From Candidatus Rokuibacteriota bacterium (GTDB taxonomy: Bacteria > Methylomirabilota > Methylomirabilia > Rokubacteriales > CSP1-6): a DNA stretch of 64,000 bases. Positions 7,509 through 16,271 of the stretch are shown here, in pieces. Position 1 is the stretch's first letter, and every line of letters starts with the position of its first letter. The DNA is taken from positions 1 to 64,000 of the forward strand of contig JACPIQ010000075.1 of NCBI GenBank assembly GCA_016188005.1, read 5' to 3'. Made by a program: the position numbers and the translations under genes. The notes under the pieces were generated by a model. The model had not been told where the DNA came from. It did no database searches and worked only from the letters and a program-made list of their open reading frames with translations.

Positions 7509-8642
7509 ATGCGGGAAGCGGAGTCCCTGATCATGAACTCCGTCGAGCAGTTCTGTCGCCAGAGGCTCGGGGGAGACGAGGTGCGGCGCCGCGACGAGGC
7601 GCATCAGCCCCCCTACGACCTCGTCCCCGCCATGGCCGAGCTGGGCCTGATCCGGGCCCCCTTCCCCGAGAGCCAGGGCGGTCTCGGCGTGAGCTGGTCC
7701 TTGTTCTGCCGCATCCAGGAGCGGCTCGGCTACCACGCGTACTTCGCCGGATCGATCCTCAATCGCTTCGTCAGCTTCGGAGGCATGCCCATCGCCCTGT
7801 TCGGAAGCGAGGCGCAACGGGCCGCCCTCCTGCCCGAGATCCTGGCGGGGAGGGCGCTGATCGCGCTGGCCCTCAGCGAGCCCGAGGCGGGGTCCGACGC
7901 GCGGGCCGTGCGGACGCGCGCCCGCCGGGACGGAGCCCGGTGGCGGCTCGCGGGGCGGAAGACCTGGATCAGCGACGCCGGCGGCGCCGCCTACCTGCTC
8001 ACCCTCTCCCGCACAGCCGAGGGGCCCGGCCGGGACCACGCGCTGACGGCGTTCCTGGTGCCGGCCCGCGCCAGCGGGATCTCGATGACCGAGCTCCCGA
8101 AGGTCGGCAACAACTGCATGCCGAGCTGGGACATCGGCCTGGACGACGTGCTCGTCGACGATGCCGCCCGGCTCGGGCCGGTCGGCCAGGGATTCGAGGT
8201 GGTGACCGGAACCCTCGGTTTCTCGCGGGCGAGCATGGCAGCCACCGTCACGGGCTGCGCGCAGGCGGCCCTCGACCTGGCGATCGCGCATGCGCAGGAG
8301 CGCCGGCAGTTCGGCCGGCCGATCGTGCAATTCCAGGTGCTGCGGCACCGGCTCGTCGACATGCGGATCGAGGTCGAGAAAGCGCGCGTGCTCGTCTACG
8401 AGCTGGCGCGGCGGATCGATGCCGCCGAGCAGACCGGCGAGCTCTCCGCGATCGCGAAGATCGTCGCGACCGAGGCCCTGCAGTTCGTCACCGAGCACGG
8501 CATGCAGATCCTGGCCAGCGCTGGCTATGCGCGCGAGAGCGCCATGCAGCGGTACTGGCGCGATGCGCGGCTCTACACCTTCGGGGAGGGGACGAATGAG
8601 ATCCAGCGCGAGATCATCGCCGGCCACATGGGCCTGCGCTGA
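7509..8642 (+). CDS. Acyl-CoA dehydrogenase
   Basis: 377 residues, ATG 7509. It has the standard three-part acyl-CoA dehydrogenase layout: N-terminal helices, a beta domain with the FAD/substrate pattern LALSEPEAGSDARAV, and a C-terminal helical domain with RRQFGRPIVQFQ. The conserved end FGEGTNEIQR contains the glutamate that occupies the catalytic-base region in many members. It would oxidise an acyl-CoA to the 2,3-enoyl-CoA, passing electrons to ETF. The place between a CoA ligase and a TAXI binding protein suggests the substrate is an imported acid. Confidence 0.92.
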   Translation: MREAESLIMNSVEQFCRQRLGGDEVRRRDEAHQPPYDLVPAMAELGLIRAPFPESQGGLGVSWSLFCRIQERLGYHAYFAGSILNRFVSFGGMPIALFGSEAQRAALLPEILAGRALIALALSEPEAGSDARAVRTRARRDGARWRLAGRKTWISDAGGAAYLLTLSRTAEGPGRDHALTAFLVPARASGISMTELPKVGNNCMPSWDIGLDDVLVDDAARLGPVGQGFEVVTGTLGFSRASMAATVTGCAQAALDLAIAHAQERRQFGRPIVQFQVLRHRLVDMRIEVEKARVLVYELARRIDAAEQTGELSAIAKIVATEALQFVTEHGMQILASAGYARESAMQRYWRDARLYTFGEGTNEIQREIIAGHMGLR

Positions 8643-8700
8643 TCGCTGTCCGCACCGTCACGAGCATCCAACGTCATCCGTCACACGTCCGGAGGGACTC

Positions 8701-9897
8701 ATGAAGACGAGAGGCTGGGTTGTCGTCGCCGTCTCGGTGACCCTGGTCCTGCTGGCTCTCGCGGCACCTGACTCCGGCGCGCAGCCGAGACCGCCGGGGT
8801 CGATCGTCTTCTCAGGCTACGAGGTCGGCACCAGCACGTACTCGCAGGTCCAGGCGGTGGGCAACGCCATCAACGCCCAGTACGGCACCGCCGTCCGGAC
8901 GCTGCCCTTCGGGGATGCGGTGGGCCGGCTCCTGGCGACCAAGCTCGGCAAGGCCCAGTTCGCGGTCTCCGCCGTGGACTGGCACCTGGCCTTCGAGGGC
9001 TTGTACGATTTCTCGGCGCTCTCGTGGGGACCGCAGGGGCTCGACCTCGTCTGGCAGACGCAGCCCACGGCCCTGGTCACCATGGCGGCCACGAAGAAAT
9101 CTGGGATCAAGACGCCGTACGACGCCAAGGGCAAGCGGGTCGCGCAGATCGCCGGCTCGCCGGCGCTGAACCTCGCCATCCAGGGGTGGCTGGCCTTCGG
9201 CAACCTCACGTTGAACGACGTGAAGGTCGTGACCTTCTCCGGCTATACCCAGAGCATCACCGGTCTCATCAACGGGACCTGCGATGTCGGCTTCGGGTTC
9301 GGCACCACCCCTCAGTACAATGACCTCGACGCCTCCCCGCAGGGACTGGTCTGGGTGCAGCTTCCGTTCTCCGACACCGGTGGATGGGAGCGCATGTTGA
9401 AGGTCGCTCCTCACCTGCAGAAGTTCACCGCCACCAGCGCGGAGTCGGCAGTCGGCGTGACCGCCGCCAACCCCGTGCAGGGCTCGACGTTCGTCAGCCC
9501 GGTCATCGTCGGCTACTCGGGCGCGGTCCCGGACGAGCTGGCCTACTTCTACGTCAAGGCGATCGACGAGCTGTATTCCAGGTACAAGGATTCCTTCCAC
9601 GTCCTGAAGTACTGGACCCTGAAGGAGTCTCTCGTGCCCCAGGGCTTTGCGCCGTATCACCCCGGCGTCGTCAGGTACCTCAAGGAGAAGGGCATCTGGA
9701 ATGCCAGCTTCCAGAAATTCCAGGACGGCATGCTGAAGAGGCGCCAGATCCTCCAGGAAGCCTGGGACAGGACCGTCGCCGAAGGAACCCAGAAGGGCCT
9801 GCCCAGCGGGCAGATCAAGGAGAGCTGGCTGAAGACCCGCCAGGCCGCGCTGGCGGCGCAGCAGCCGACGCATCCGTCGATGTGGTGGCAGCCCTAG
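8701..9897 (+). CDS. TAXI-family TRAP transporter substrate-binding protein
   Basis: 398 residues from ATG 8701, with GGAGGG just upstream. A Sec signal peptide spans about residues 1-27, ending in a small-residue region before QPRPPG. The mature part shows the TAXI pattern: an early GTSTYSQVQAVGNAI, central GKRVAQIAGSPA and INGTCDVGFGFG, and a C-terminal helix-rich region. The periplasmic protein would capture an organic acid and deliver it to the permease, whose gene lies tail-to-tail on the other strand. The last 83 bp overlap the 3' end of that permease gene. Confidence 0.88.
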   Translation: MKTRGWVVVAVSVTLVLLALAAPDSGAQPRPPGSIVFSGYEVGTSTYSQVQAVGNAINAQYGTAVRTLPFGDAVGRLLATKLGKAQFAVSAVDWHLAFEGLYDFSALSWGPQGLDLVWQTQPTALVTMAATKKSGIKTPYDAKGKRVAQIAGSPALNLAIQGWLAFGNLTLNDVKVVTFSGYTQSITGLINGTCDVGFGFGTTPQYNDLDASPQGLVWVQLPFSDTGGWERMLKVAPHLQKFTATSAESAVGVTAANPVQGSTFVSPVIVGYSGAVPDELAYFYVKAIDELYSRYKDSFHVLKYWTLKESLVPQGFAPYHPGVVRYLKEKGIWNASFQKFQDGMLKRRQILQEAWDRTVAEGTQKGLPSGQIKESWLKTRQAALAAQQPTHPSMWWQP

Positions 9898-11839
9898 CGC
9901 GGGCTCGTGCCCGGGCGAGCTTGACTCCGGCAAAGGTGAGCACCGCGATTCCGAGACCGATGAGATCGAGGTACCACAGGGGATAGAAGAACATCAGCCC
10001 TGCGACGAGAAACGCCGTTGCCACGGGCCGGCTCACCGTCCCCACCCCGAGGATATATCGCTCCAGGCTTCCACCGATGAGCGCCACCCCCAGCATGGCC
10101 GTGAGGGAGCTCACGAGGATCTTCCACACCGGCCCCTGCATCACGAGGGATGGATCGATCACGAAGAAGAACGGGATGATGTAGAGGATCAGGCCCAGGC
10201 GCGTGGCCTTCAGCGCGATCTTCATGGGCGGCGCCTCGGCGATCGGAGCGGCCACGAAGCAGCCGACGGCGGTCGGCGGAGTCAGATCGGACAGGAGCCC
10301 CCAGTACAGGATGAACATGTGGGCGGCGATCGGCTCGATGCCGACCCTGACCATGGCGGGCGCGATCGTGATCGCCAGGAAGATGTAGCACGCGGAGGCG
10401 GTCAGGCCGGTGCCCAGGATGAAGCTGGTGACGGCGCAGAACACGAGGAGCAACCACATGTTTCCACCCGCCAGTCTGGTCAGCTCGTAGCTCATCGTGC
10501 CGCCCAGTCCGGTCACGTAGAACGAGCCGATGATGAACCCGACGACACCGAGGATCAGGGTCAGCTCCGCGAGGTACTTCCCCGTGGAGACGATGAACTG
10601 CCCGAGGGTCTTCACGGAGAAGCGGCCGTCGCGCCTGAAGATTCCGTACCCGATCAGGAAGGCGGATGCGTAGAACGGCGCCTCGGCTTGCTGCCGGAAG
10701 TTGAAGAGAGCCACCATCAGGACCGCGAGCGACACGAGATACGGCCAGCCGGTCTTGAGCGTCTTCCCCAGCAGGGTCAGTTGACTGCGGTCGAGGCCTC
10801 TCAGGCCATGCCGAGCCGCAAAGGCATCGGCTTGAACGAACAGACCCCAGTAGTAGAGAACGGTGGGAATCGTCGCCGCCGCGCAGACCGCGGAATACGG
10901 GATCCCGAGCACCATGGCCATGAGGAAGGCCGCAGCCCCCATGATCGGGGGCGACAGCGCCCCTCCGAGCGCTCCGCAGGCCACGAGCGCCCCCGCATAG
11001 TCGCCGGGGTATCCGGTCTTCTTCATGGCCGGGATGATCGTCGTGCCGGTGACGATCACGTTCGACGCTGTGCTCCCGGTGAAGATCCCGAAGAGTCCGG
11101 TCGCGACGATCGAGACCTTGGCCACTCCTCCTCTCACCGTCCCCATGAGGGCGAGTGCGAACTCGAGGAAGAACTTGCCGGCCCCCGTGTACTCGAGCGC
11201 GGCCCCGAACACGATGTAGCCGAAGACCAGCTGACCGATCACCTGCATGGGCACGCCCATGACACTGGCGTTGCTGATGAAGTGATAGGCGGCCAGTCCA
11301 CCGAAGGAGAATGCCGGCGGGCCCCAGAGCATTCCAGGAAGGAAAGGGGCCAGCAGGGGATACACGGAGAAGAACGCCGCCAGCAGGACCAGCCACGATC
11401 CGCCGGCCCGCCTCCCGCCTTCCATCAGGATGATCCACAGGAGGATGGACATGACCACCGCCTGTGGAGGCGGAGCCATGCTCCAGCCCTGAGTGACGAC
11501 GTCGTAACCGTGCCACGAGAGGTACAGGCCGCATCCGAAGACGGCAAGAAACATCAGCCAGTCGTACCAGGGAACCCTTCGTCTCTCCGCGCCTTCCCTG
11601 GCCCGGTAGAAGAGGAACCCGAGCGAGCCATAGATCGCCAGGATGCTGTACAGGTAGGAGGTGTCGATCGGCACGGGCACCAGATTCAGGCGGAAGGTGT
11701 AGCTCACGCCAACGAGCAGCCCGGCGGCGCTGAGAACCAGGGCCACGACCTGGAACACCCGCTCGCCGGTCCCGCCGGGCTCCGCGGTCACTGCGCGTCC
11801 CGCTGGCTGGCGGAGGACCAAGGGGCTGTCACCGGTCAC
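9815..11839 (-). CDS. TRAP transporter permease, fused small and large subunits (TAXI type)
   Basis: About 674 residues from GTG 11839; GTG 11791 is an equally possible start, since neither has a strong ribosome binding site. It has many hydrophobic helices: a DctQ-like N-terminal set, then the DctM-like large domain with FGIFTGSTASNVIVTGT, CGALGGALSPPIMGAAAF and SDLTPPTAVGCFVAAPIAEA. It uses an ion gradient to drive uptake of the acid bound by the TAXI protein. The C-terminal tail after GVKLARARAR is low-complexity and is simply the antisense of the binding-protein gene, as if the original stop codon had been lost. Translation may be coupled to the preceding TPP-enzyme remnant, which it overlaps by 11 nt. 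Confidence 0.88.
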   Translation of the reverse strand: MTGDSPLVLRQPAGRAVTAEPGGTGERVFQVVALVLSAAGLLVGVSYTFRLNLVPVPIDTSYLYSILAIYGSLGFLFYRAREGAERRRVPWYDWLMFLAVFGCGLYLSWHGYDVVTQGWSMAPPPQAVVMSILLWIILMEGGRRAGGSWLVLLAAFFSVYPLLAPFLPGMLWGPPAFSFGGLAAYHFISNASVMGVPMQVIGQLVFGYIVFGAALEYTGAGKFFLEFALALMGTVRGGVAKVSIVATGLFGIFTGSTASNVIVTGTTIIPAMKKTGYPGDYAGALVACGALGGALSPPIMGAAAFLMAMVLGIPYSAVCAAATIPTVLYYWGLFVQADAFAARHGLRGLDRSQLTLLGKTLKTGWPYLVSLAVLMVALFNFRQQAEAPFYASAFLIGYGIFRRDGRFSVKTLGQFIVSTGKYLAELTLILGVVGFIIGSFYVTGLGGTMSYELTRLAGGNMWLLLVFCAVTSFILGTGLTASACYIFLAITIAPAMVRVGIEPIAAHMFILYWGLLSDLTPPTAVGCFVAAPIAEAPPMKIALKATRLGLILYIIPFFFVIDPSLVMQGPVWKILVSSLTAMLGVALIGGSLERYILGVGTVSRPVATAFLVAGLMFFYPLWYLDLIGLGIAVLTFAGVKLARARARARAATTSTDASAAAPPARPGGSSASSP

Positions 11840-12140
11840 CCGGCGCGCCCGCGCCCGGCCGTTGGTACCTGGGCAGACGCCGCAGCGGCATGAAGTACCG
11901 TGGTCGTGACATCCGGCCCACCGGCACCTCGACCAGGACGGGGCGGTCCATCTCGATCGCCTGGTCGACAAGGTCGCCGGCCTCGAGCGGCTCCCGGGCG
12001 CGGAGCCCCACCACGCCGAAGGCATCGGCGAGCTTCATGAAGTCCGGGTTGCGAACGCCGCCACCGGCGCAGCACACGACGCGCACGCCCTCGCGGAGCA
12101 GCGACGTCACCAGCGCCTCACCGCCGATCATCCTGGCCAT
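11829..12140 (-). pseudogene. Remnant of a thiamine-diphosphate enzyme (acetolactate-synthase-like), internally deleted
   Basis: This 103-codon frame joins two ends of a large enzyme. The first 25 or so residues (MIGGEALVTSLLREGVRVV) match the normal N-terminus of acetolactate-synthase-like TPP enzymes. From NPDFMKLADAFGV through RPVLVEVPVG it matches their C-terminal TPP-binding end. Some 450 residues between them are missing, including the ThDP glycine motif. The junction is in frame, so a short protein could be made, but it cannot be an active enzyme. It lies between the racemase-like gene and the TRAP permease on the same strand. Confidence 0.7.
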
Positions 12141-12195
12141 CGGCCCCTCCCTCGGACGCCCCCCGTGCCTCGCGCGGCCGGCGGTCGGTGCCGGA

Positions 12196-12993
12196 CTAGT
12201 GCTCGATCCTGAATACGGGCCGGTAGGCCGCGAAGGTCTCCTCGAGAAGCTCGCGTCCCGGGTGGCCGTAGACCCCCAGCTTCCTCGACACCTCGACGCC
12301 GATCTTCTTCAGGTCGGCGAGCATCTCGGCGGCCTTCACCAGCACGCTGATCGTATCCAGCACCAGGACATCGTCGAGCGTGGTCAGCCCCGTCCTGTAG
12401 GCCGCGGTGGCGAGGAAGGCCGGATTCGGCACGATGACCGAGGCCCCGTCGGCGATGGCCTTCCGCGCGGCCACCGCGAACCGCCCTGTGATCTGCGCGG
12501 GGTTCGTGAGAGCCAGCGCCACCTCCTCCTCGGTGGCGGGGAAGAAGTAGTTGCCACGGAGATGCTTGCTCTCCAGCCCGTACCGCACCACCTGCTGCCT
12601 GTACTTCTCGCAGAAGTGGGCCGAGATCGAGACGATGGCGAACAGCTCGCCCAGCATCGCAGCGAGGTGATAGCTGGTCTGGCTGATGCCGACCACCGGG
12701 ATGCCGAGCATCTCCCGTCCTTCCTCCAGCCCCGTATCCGAGGTGCAGCCGATGGCGAAGACGTCGTAGCCTTCCTTCTCGGCCCGGAGCATGTTGTTCA
12801 GTACCTGGATCTTGTGGTAGTAGGTGACCGACTTGAAGCGATCGATCTCCCGCATCATCACCGGCAGCCCGGTCACGTAGATCTCAGTGTCCGGTCGCGC
12901 TGCCCTCCGGCACTGCTCCTCGAGCGTCTTGCCATATGCCTCGAAGGTCTCCTCGTACCGATACGAGCTTGCACTCTGGTACCAGATCCTCAT
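12196..12993 (-). CDS. Asp/Glu/hydantoin racemase superfamily protein with one catalytic cysteine
   Basis: 265 residues, ATG 12993. The first active-site cysteine is present (IGC83TSDTGLEEG) and the fold pattern fits: GIPVVGISQTSYHL, and FAIVSISAHF as the second lobe. The second conserved cysteine of racemases (usually in GCG or GCT) is replaced by N-P-A in VIVPN190PAFLA. A one-cysteine protein should not racemise by the two-base mechanism; isomerase, decarboxylase or hydrolase activity is possible. It shares the strand with the permease and the second CoA ligase. Confidence 0.78.
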   Translation of the reverse strand: MRIWYQSASSYRYEETFEAYGKTLEEQCRRAARPDTEIYVTGLPVMMREIDRFKSVTYYHKIQVLNNMLRAEKEGYDVFAIGCTSDTGLEEGREMLGIPVVGISQTSYHLAAMLGELFAIVSISAHFCEKYRQQVVRYGLESKHLRGNYFFPATEEEVALALTNPAQITGRFAVAARKAIADGASVIVPNPAFLATAAYRTGLTTLDDVLVLDTISVLVKAAEMLADLKKIGVEVSRKLGVYGHPGRELLEETFAAYRPVFRIEH

Positions 12994-13047
12994 GTGCGCT
13001 CCTTATGGCCGTGGCCGGTTCCCGCGCCGCTCCGTCGCGGAGCCCCC

Positions 13048-14583
13048 TCAGGCCCGCACGGCACGGGCCCGCTCCTGGTCGCGCAGGACCCGGCGCAGGA
13101 GCTTGCCGTTGGCCAGCTTGGGCAGCTCCTCCACGAACGCCACCGCGCGAGGCACCTTGAAGCTGGCGAGGCGGTCCCGGCAGCCGGCGATCACGGCCTC
13201 GGCGGTCGTGGACGTGCCGGCCCTGAGGACGACGAAGGCCTTGACGATCTCGCCCTTGACCGGGTCTGGCGCGCCGACCACGGCCGCCTCGTAGACCTCC
13301 GGCATCGTGTACAGGATCTCTTCCACCTCGCGCGGGTAGACGTTGTAGCCGGCGGTGATGATCAGATCGTCCTTGCGATCGACCAGGAAGTAGAAGCCGT
13401 CGGTGTCCTCGTAGGCGAGGTCGCCGGTGTGGAACCACCCTCCCCGGTAGTCGTGCGCGGTCTTGCTGGGCAGACGCCAGAAGCCGGGCGGGATCGACGG
13501 GCCGCGCGCGAGCAGCTCGCCGACCGCGCCAGCCGCGACGGGATGGCCTTCCTCGTCGACGATGGCCATCTCCATCTCGGGAAAGGGCAGACGCTTGCCG
13601 AGGGAGCCGTACCGCTGCGGCGCCGTGGGCTCCCAGAGGGGAGAGGTGGTCGAGGCCCAGCCGGTGCAGCCATACCAGTCGACGACGACGACTCCGGTGC
13701 GGGCGATGAACTCCCGCTGGACCTCGACGGGGATGGGGGCGCCACCCACCACCGCCAGGCGGAGCGAGGTGAGGTCTCGCCGCTCCAGGTCGACATCGCG
13801 GGTGAGGTAGACGTACATGGTCGGCACCCCGGAGAAGACCGTGATGCGCTCGCCCTCGATCCGCCGTGCGACCTCCTCCACGTCCCACCGGGGAAGCAGG
13901 CGCAGGGTCGCGCCGGTGGCGCAGGCCACCAGGGTCATCATCAGGCCGAAGGTGTGAAAGATGGGCAGCACCATGAGGTGGCGGTCGTCCTGGCGGAGCT
14001 GCCAGACCTGGACGTGCCACTGCATCATGCCGACCCACCAGTTGCGGTGAGTGATCATCACGCCCTTGGCCCGGCCGGTGGTCCCGGAGGTGTAGTGAAG
14101 GGCGCAGAGATCGTCCGGGTCGCGCTCGACCAGCACCGGGGCGGCGGGTCGGGGCACCAGGTCGGCGAGGCGATGGCTCCCGAAGGGGACGGTGTCGCCC
14201 GCGACGACGAGGTGCTCGAGCTGCGGCGCATCGGGCCAGGCCACGTCCAGGAGCGGCAGGAACTCGGGATCGGCGATGATCACCCGGGAGGCGGCATTGC
14301 GCAGCACGTAGGAGATCTCGTCCTGCCTGTACATGGTGTTCAGCGGCGAGGCGGCCGCACCCGCCTTGATCGCCGCCCAGTAGCTCACCAGGAAGGCGAT
14401 GGAGTTCGGCAGCATGATGCTGACCCGGTCGCCGGGGCGCACACCGAGGGCCTGGAGGGCTGCGGCGAGGTTGTCGGTCTGCCGGTCCAGCTCGCGCCAG
14501 GTCAGGCTCTCCTCGCCGAAACAGACAGCCGCCTTCTCCGGCAGGCGCCGGGCGTTGTCCACCAGATAGTGAGCCAGGTTCAT
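13048..14583 (-). CDS. Long-chain-type acyl-CoA synthetase (AMP-forming)
   Basis: 511 residues, ATG 14583. All class I adenylation motifs are present: HYTSGTTGRAKGVMITH (ATP loop), GWFHTGDLAYEDTDG, VDRKDDLIITAGYNVYPRE (A8), and LPKLANGK with the catalytic lysine. It begins with the typical MNLAHYLVDNARRLPEKAAV segment of FadD-like ligases. It is the first gene of the minus-strand half of the catabolic island and a second, more typical CoA ligase beside the one at 6035-7477. The two share little beyond the motifs, so they probably act on different acids. Confidence 0.9.
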   Translation of the reverse strand: MNLAHYLVDNARRLPEKAAVCFGEESLTWRELDRQTDNLAAALQALGVRPGDRVSIMLPNSIAFLVSYWAAIKAGAAASPLNTMYRQDEISYVLRNAASRVIIADPEFLPLLDVAWPDAPQLEHLVVAGDTVPFGSHRLADLVPRPAAPVLVERDPDDLCALHYTSGTTGRAKGVMITHRNWWVGMMQWHVQVWQLRQDDRHLMVLPIFHTFGLMMTLVACATGATLRLLPRWDVEEVARRIEGERITVFSGVPTMYVYLTRDVDLERRDLTSLRLAVVGGAPIPVEVQREFIARTGVVVVDWYGCTGWASTTSPLWEPTAPQRYGSLGKRLPFPEMEMAIVDEEGHPVAAGAVGELLARGPSIPPGFWRLPSKTAHDYRGGWFHTGDLAYEDTDGFYFLVDRKDDLIITAGYNVYPREVEEILYTMPEVYEAAVVGAPDPVKGEIVKAFVVLRAGTSTTAEAVIAGCRDRLASFKVPRAVAFVEELPKLANGKLLRRVLRDQERARAVRA

Positions 14584-14714
14584 GGCAAGTCGCTCCTCAC
14601 GTCGGCCAGCGGAGAGGTTGAGCCACGGGACGCGCCCCCTCTCTCCGGATGAGTGGGGCGGTGCTCCCCGGGGGGAGTCTAGAGCCTATTTCGGGGCTTG
14701 GGAAGAGGGGCGAT

Positions 14715-14744
14715 TGGCCAGCGGGCGGGATGTTCTGGTATCCT
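14715..14744 (+). promoter_or_regulatory. Promoter of ugd with extended -10
   Basis: TTGGCC at 14715-14720 and TATCCT at 14739-14744 are 18 bp apart. TG at 14736-14737 gives an extended -10 element. A GGGAGGAG ribosome binding site and ATG 14768 follow. This spacer (14584-14767) separates the divergent CoA ligase and ugd genes and holds nothing else recognisable. Confidence 0.55.
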
Positions 14745-14767
14745 GAAGGCCCTGTGCGGGAGGAGCC

Positions 14768-16078
14768 ATGAACATCTGCGTCGTGGGAACGGGGTACGTC
14801 GGGCTGGTGACGGGCGCCGTGTTCGCCGACCTGGGCAACGATGTCGTATGCGTGGACAAGGTGGCCGGGAAGATCGAGGGGCTCCAGGCCGGGCGCATGC
14901 CCATCTACGAGCCCGGGCTCGAGGAGATGGTCGCCCGCAACCTGAGCGACGGCCGGCTCGCGTTCACCGTCGACCTGCCCGCGGCCGTGCGCCAGGCCGA
15001 CGTCATCTTCATCGCCGTGGGCACGCCGTCCCAGGACAACGGCGAGACGGATCTCTCCCAGGTGGAGACCGTCGCGACCGAGATCGGCCGGGCCATGGAC
15101 CGCTACAAGGTGGTGGTCAACAAGTCCACCGTGCCCGTCGGCACGGGCGAGCTCGTGCGGGAAACCATCGCGCGCAGCCAGCCGAGGCCCGTGGACTTCG
15201 ACGTGGTGTCGAATCCTGAGTTCCTGCGCGAGGGCTCCGCCATCGAGGACACCTTGCGCCCGGACCGCATCGTGATCGGAGCGCCGACGCAGCAGGTGGC
15301 CATGACCCTCGTGGAGCTCTACGCTCCGCTCGAGCGTCCCATGATCATCACCGACCTGCCTTCGGCGGAGGTGATCAAGTACGCCTCCAACGCCTTCCTG
15401 GCGGCGAAGATCTCCTTCATCAACGCGATCGCCAACATCTGCGAGGCCGCCGGCGCGGACGTGGGCCAGGTGACGAAGGGCATGGGGCTCGACTCGCGGA
15501 TCGGCCCGGCCTTCCTCCAGGCGGGGCTGGGCTACGGCGGCTCGTGCTTCCCCAAGGACGTGGCCTCGCTGATCCACACCGCGGGCCGCCCCGGCTACGA
15601 CTTCAAGCTGCTGAGGTCGGTGGTCGAGATCAACCGGGAGCGCGCCGCGCTCCTGCTCGAGGCGATGCGCAAGGCCCTGGGCCCCATCGACAGCCAGACC
15701 GTCGCGGTCCTCGGGCTGGCCTTCAAGCCCAACACGGACGACATGCGCGAGGCCCGGAGCGTGGAGGTCATCGGGCTGCTCCGGGGGGCCGGCGCCGCCG
15801 TGAGGGCCTACGATCCTGTGGCCACGGACAACGCGCGCCCGCTTCTCCCGGCGGACGTCACCTTCTGCGCCTCACCCTACGAGGCGGCCGACGGGGCCGA
15901 CGCCCTGGTCCTCGTCACCGAGTGGAACGAGTTCAGGTTCCTGAACCTGGAGCGCCTGCGCGCCGCGCTCCGCCGTCCCGTCATCTTCGACGGGCGCAAT
16001 CTCTGGGAGCCCGAGCGTATGCGGCGGCTGGGCTTCGAGTACCACTCCGTCGGGCGCAAGCCCGTGCTGCCGTCCTGA
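14768..16078 (+). CDS. ugd: UDP-glucose/GDP-mannose 6-dehydrogenase
   Basis: 436 residues, ATG 14768 behind GGGAGGAG. It has a Rossmann N-terminus (VVGTGYVG, residues 6-12), the [13 protein letters not shown] segment in the central domain and the active-site cysteine C260 in GGSCFPKD. The C-terminal UDP-binding domain has [12 protein letters not shown]. It oxidises UDP-glucose to UDP-glucuronate with two NAD+. The next gene resembles UDP-glucuronate decarboxylase, which would use this product, so the two give a UDP-xylose-type branch for surface polysaccharide. Confidence 0.93.
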   Translation: MNICVVGTGYVGLVTGAVFADLGNDVVCVDKVAGKIEGLQAGRMPIYEPGLEEMVARNLSDGRLAFTVDLPAAVRQADVIFIAVGTPSQDNGETDLSQVETVATEIGRAMDRYKVVVNKSTVPVGTGELVRETIARSQPRPVDFDVVSNPEFLREGSAIEDTLRPDRIVIGAPTQQVAMTLVELYAPLERPMIITDLPSAEVIKYASNAFLAAKISFINAIANICEAAGADVGQVTKGMGLDSRIGPAFLQAGLGYGGSCFPKDVASLIHTAGRPGYDFKLLRSVVEINRERAALLLEAMRKALGPIDSQTVAVLGLAFKPNTDDMREARSVEVIGLLRGAGAAVRAYDPVATDNARPLLPADVTFCASPYEAADGADALVLVTEWNEFRFLNLERLRAALRRPVIFDGRNLWEPERMRRLGFEYHSVGRKPVLPS

Positions 16079-16089
16079 GGGAAGCTGGC

Positions 16090-16119
16090 GTGAGGGCCCT
16101 GGTCACCGGCGGCGCGGGG
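16090..16119 (+). repeat. Truncated duplicate of the start of the SDR gene at 16272
   Basis: These 30 nt match 16272-16301 with one mismatch. They contain the GTG start and the codons for the first part of the Rossmann glycine motif, and then stop. The copy is followed by hairpins instead of the rest of the gene. It is one member of a pattern seen again at 17236. Confidence 0.8.
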
Positions 16120-16129
16120 GATGTCCACA

Positions 16130-16165
16130 GGGGCTGGGCACCCGGACTGGCGCCCGCCCAGCCCC
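16130..16165. repeat. REP-like hairpin, copy 1
   Basis: A perfect 10-bp stem GGGGCTGGGC / GCCCAGCCCC encloses a 16-nt loop ACCCGGACTGGCGCCC. Copies 2 and 3 have the same loop length and nearly the same loop, but different stem sequences that still pair, so the structure rather than the primary sequence is kept. Confidence 0.75.
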
Positions 16166-16219
16166 GCCGGAACTCCCCACCGCCGACGGTCCCTCGCGCG
16201 ATCTCAGGCGTTGTCACCC

Positions 16220-16253
16220 GGCATGGGCACCCGGGCTGCCGCCCGCCCGTGCC
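16220..16253. repeat. REP-like hairpin, copy 2
   Basis: The stem GGCATGGGC / GCCCGTGCC (9 bp with one G-T pair) encloses loop ACCCGGGCTGCCGCCC. The loop can fold further as an ACCC bulge, GGGC/GCCC inner stem and TGCC tetraloop. The 10-nt direct repeat GTCACCCGGC occurs at 16213-16222 and again at 16262-16271, just before the gene start. Confidence 0.75.
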
Positions 16254-16271
16254 TGCGATGGGTCACCCGGC

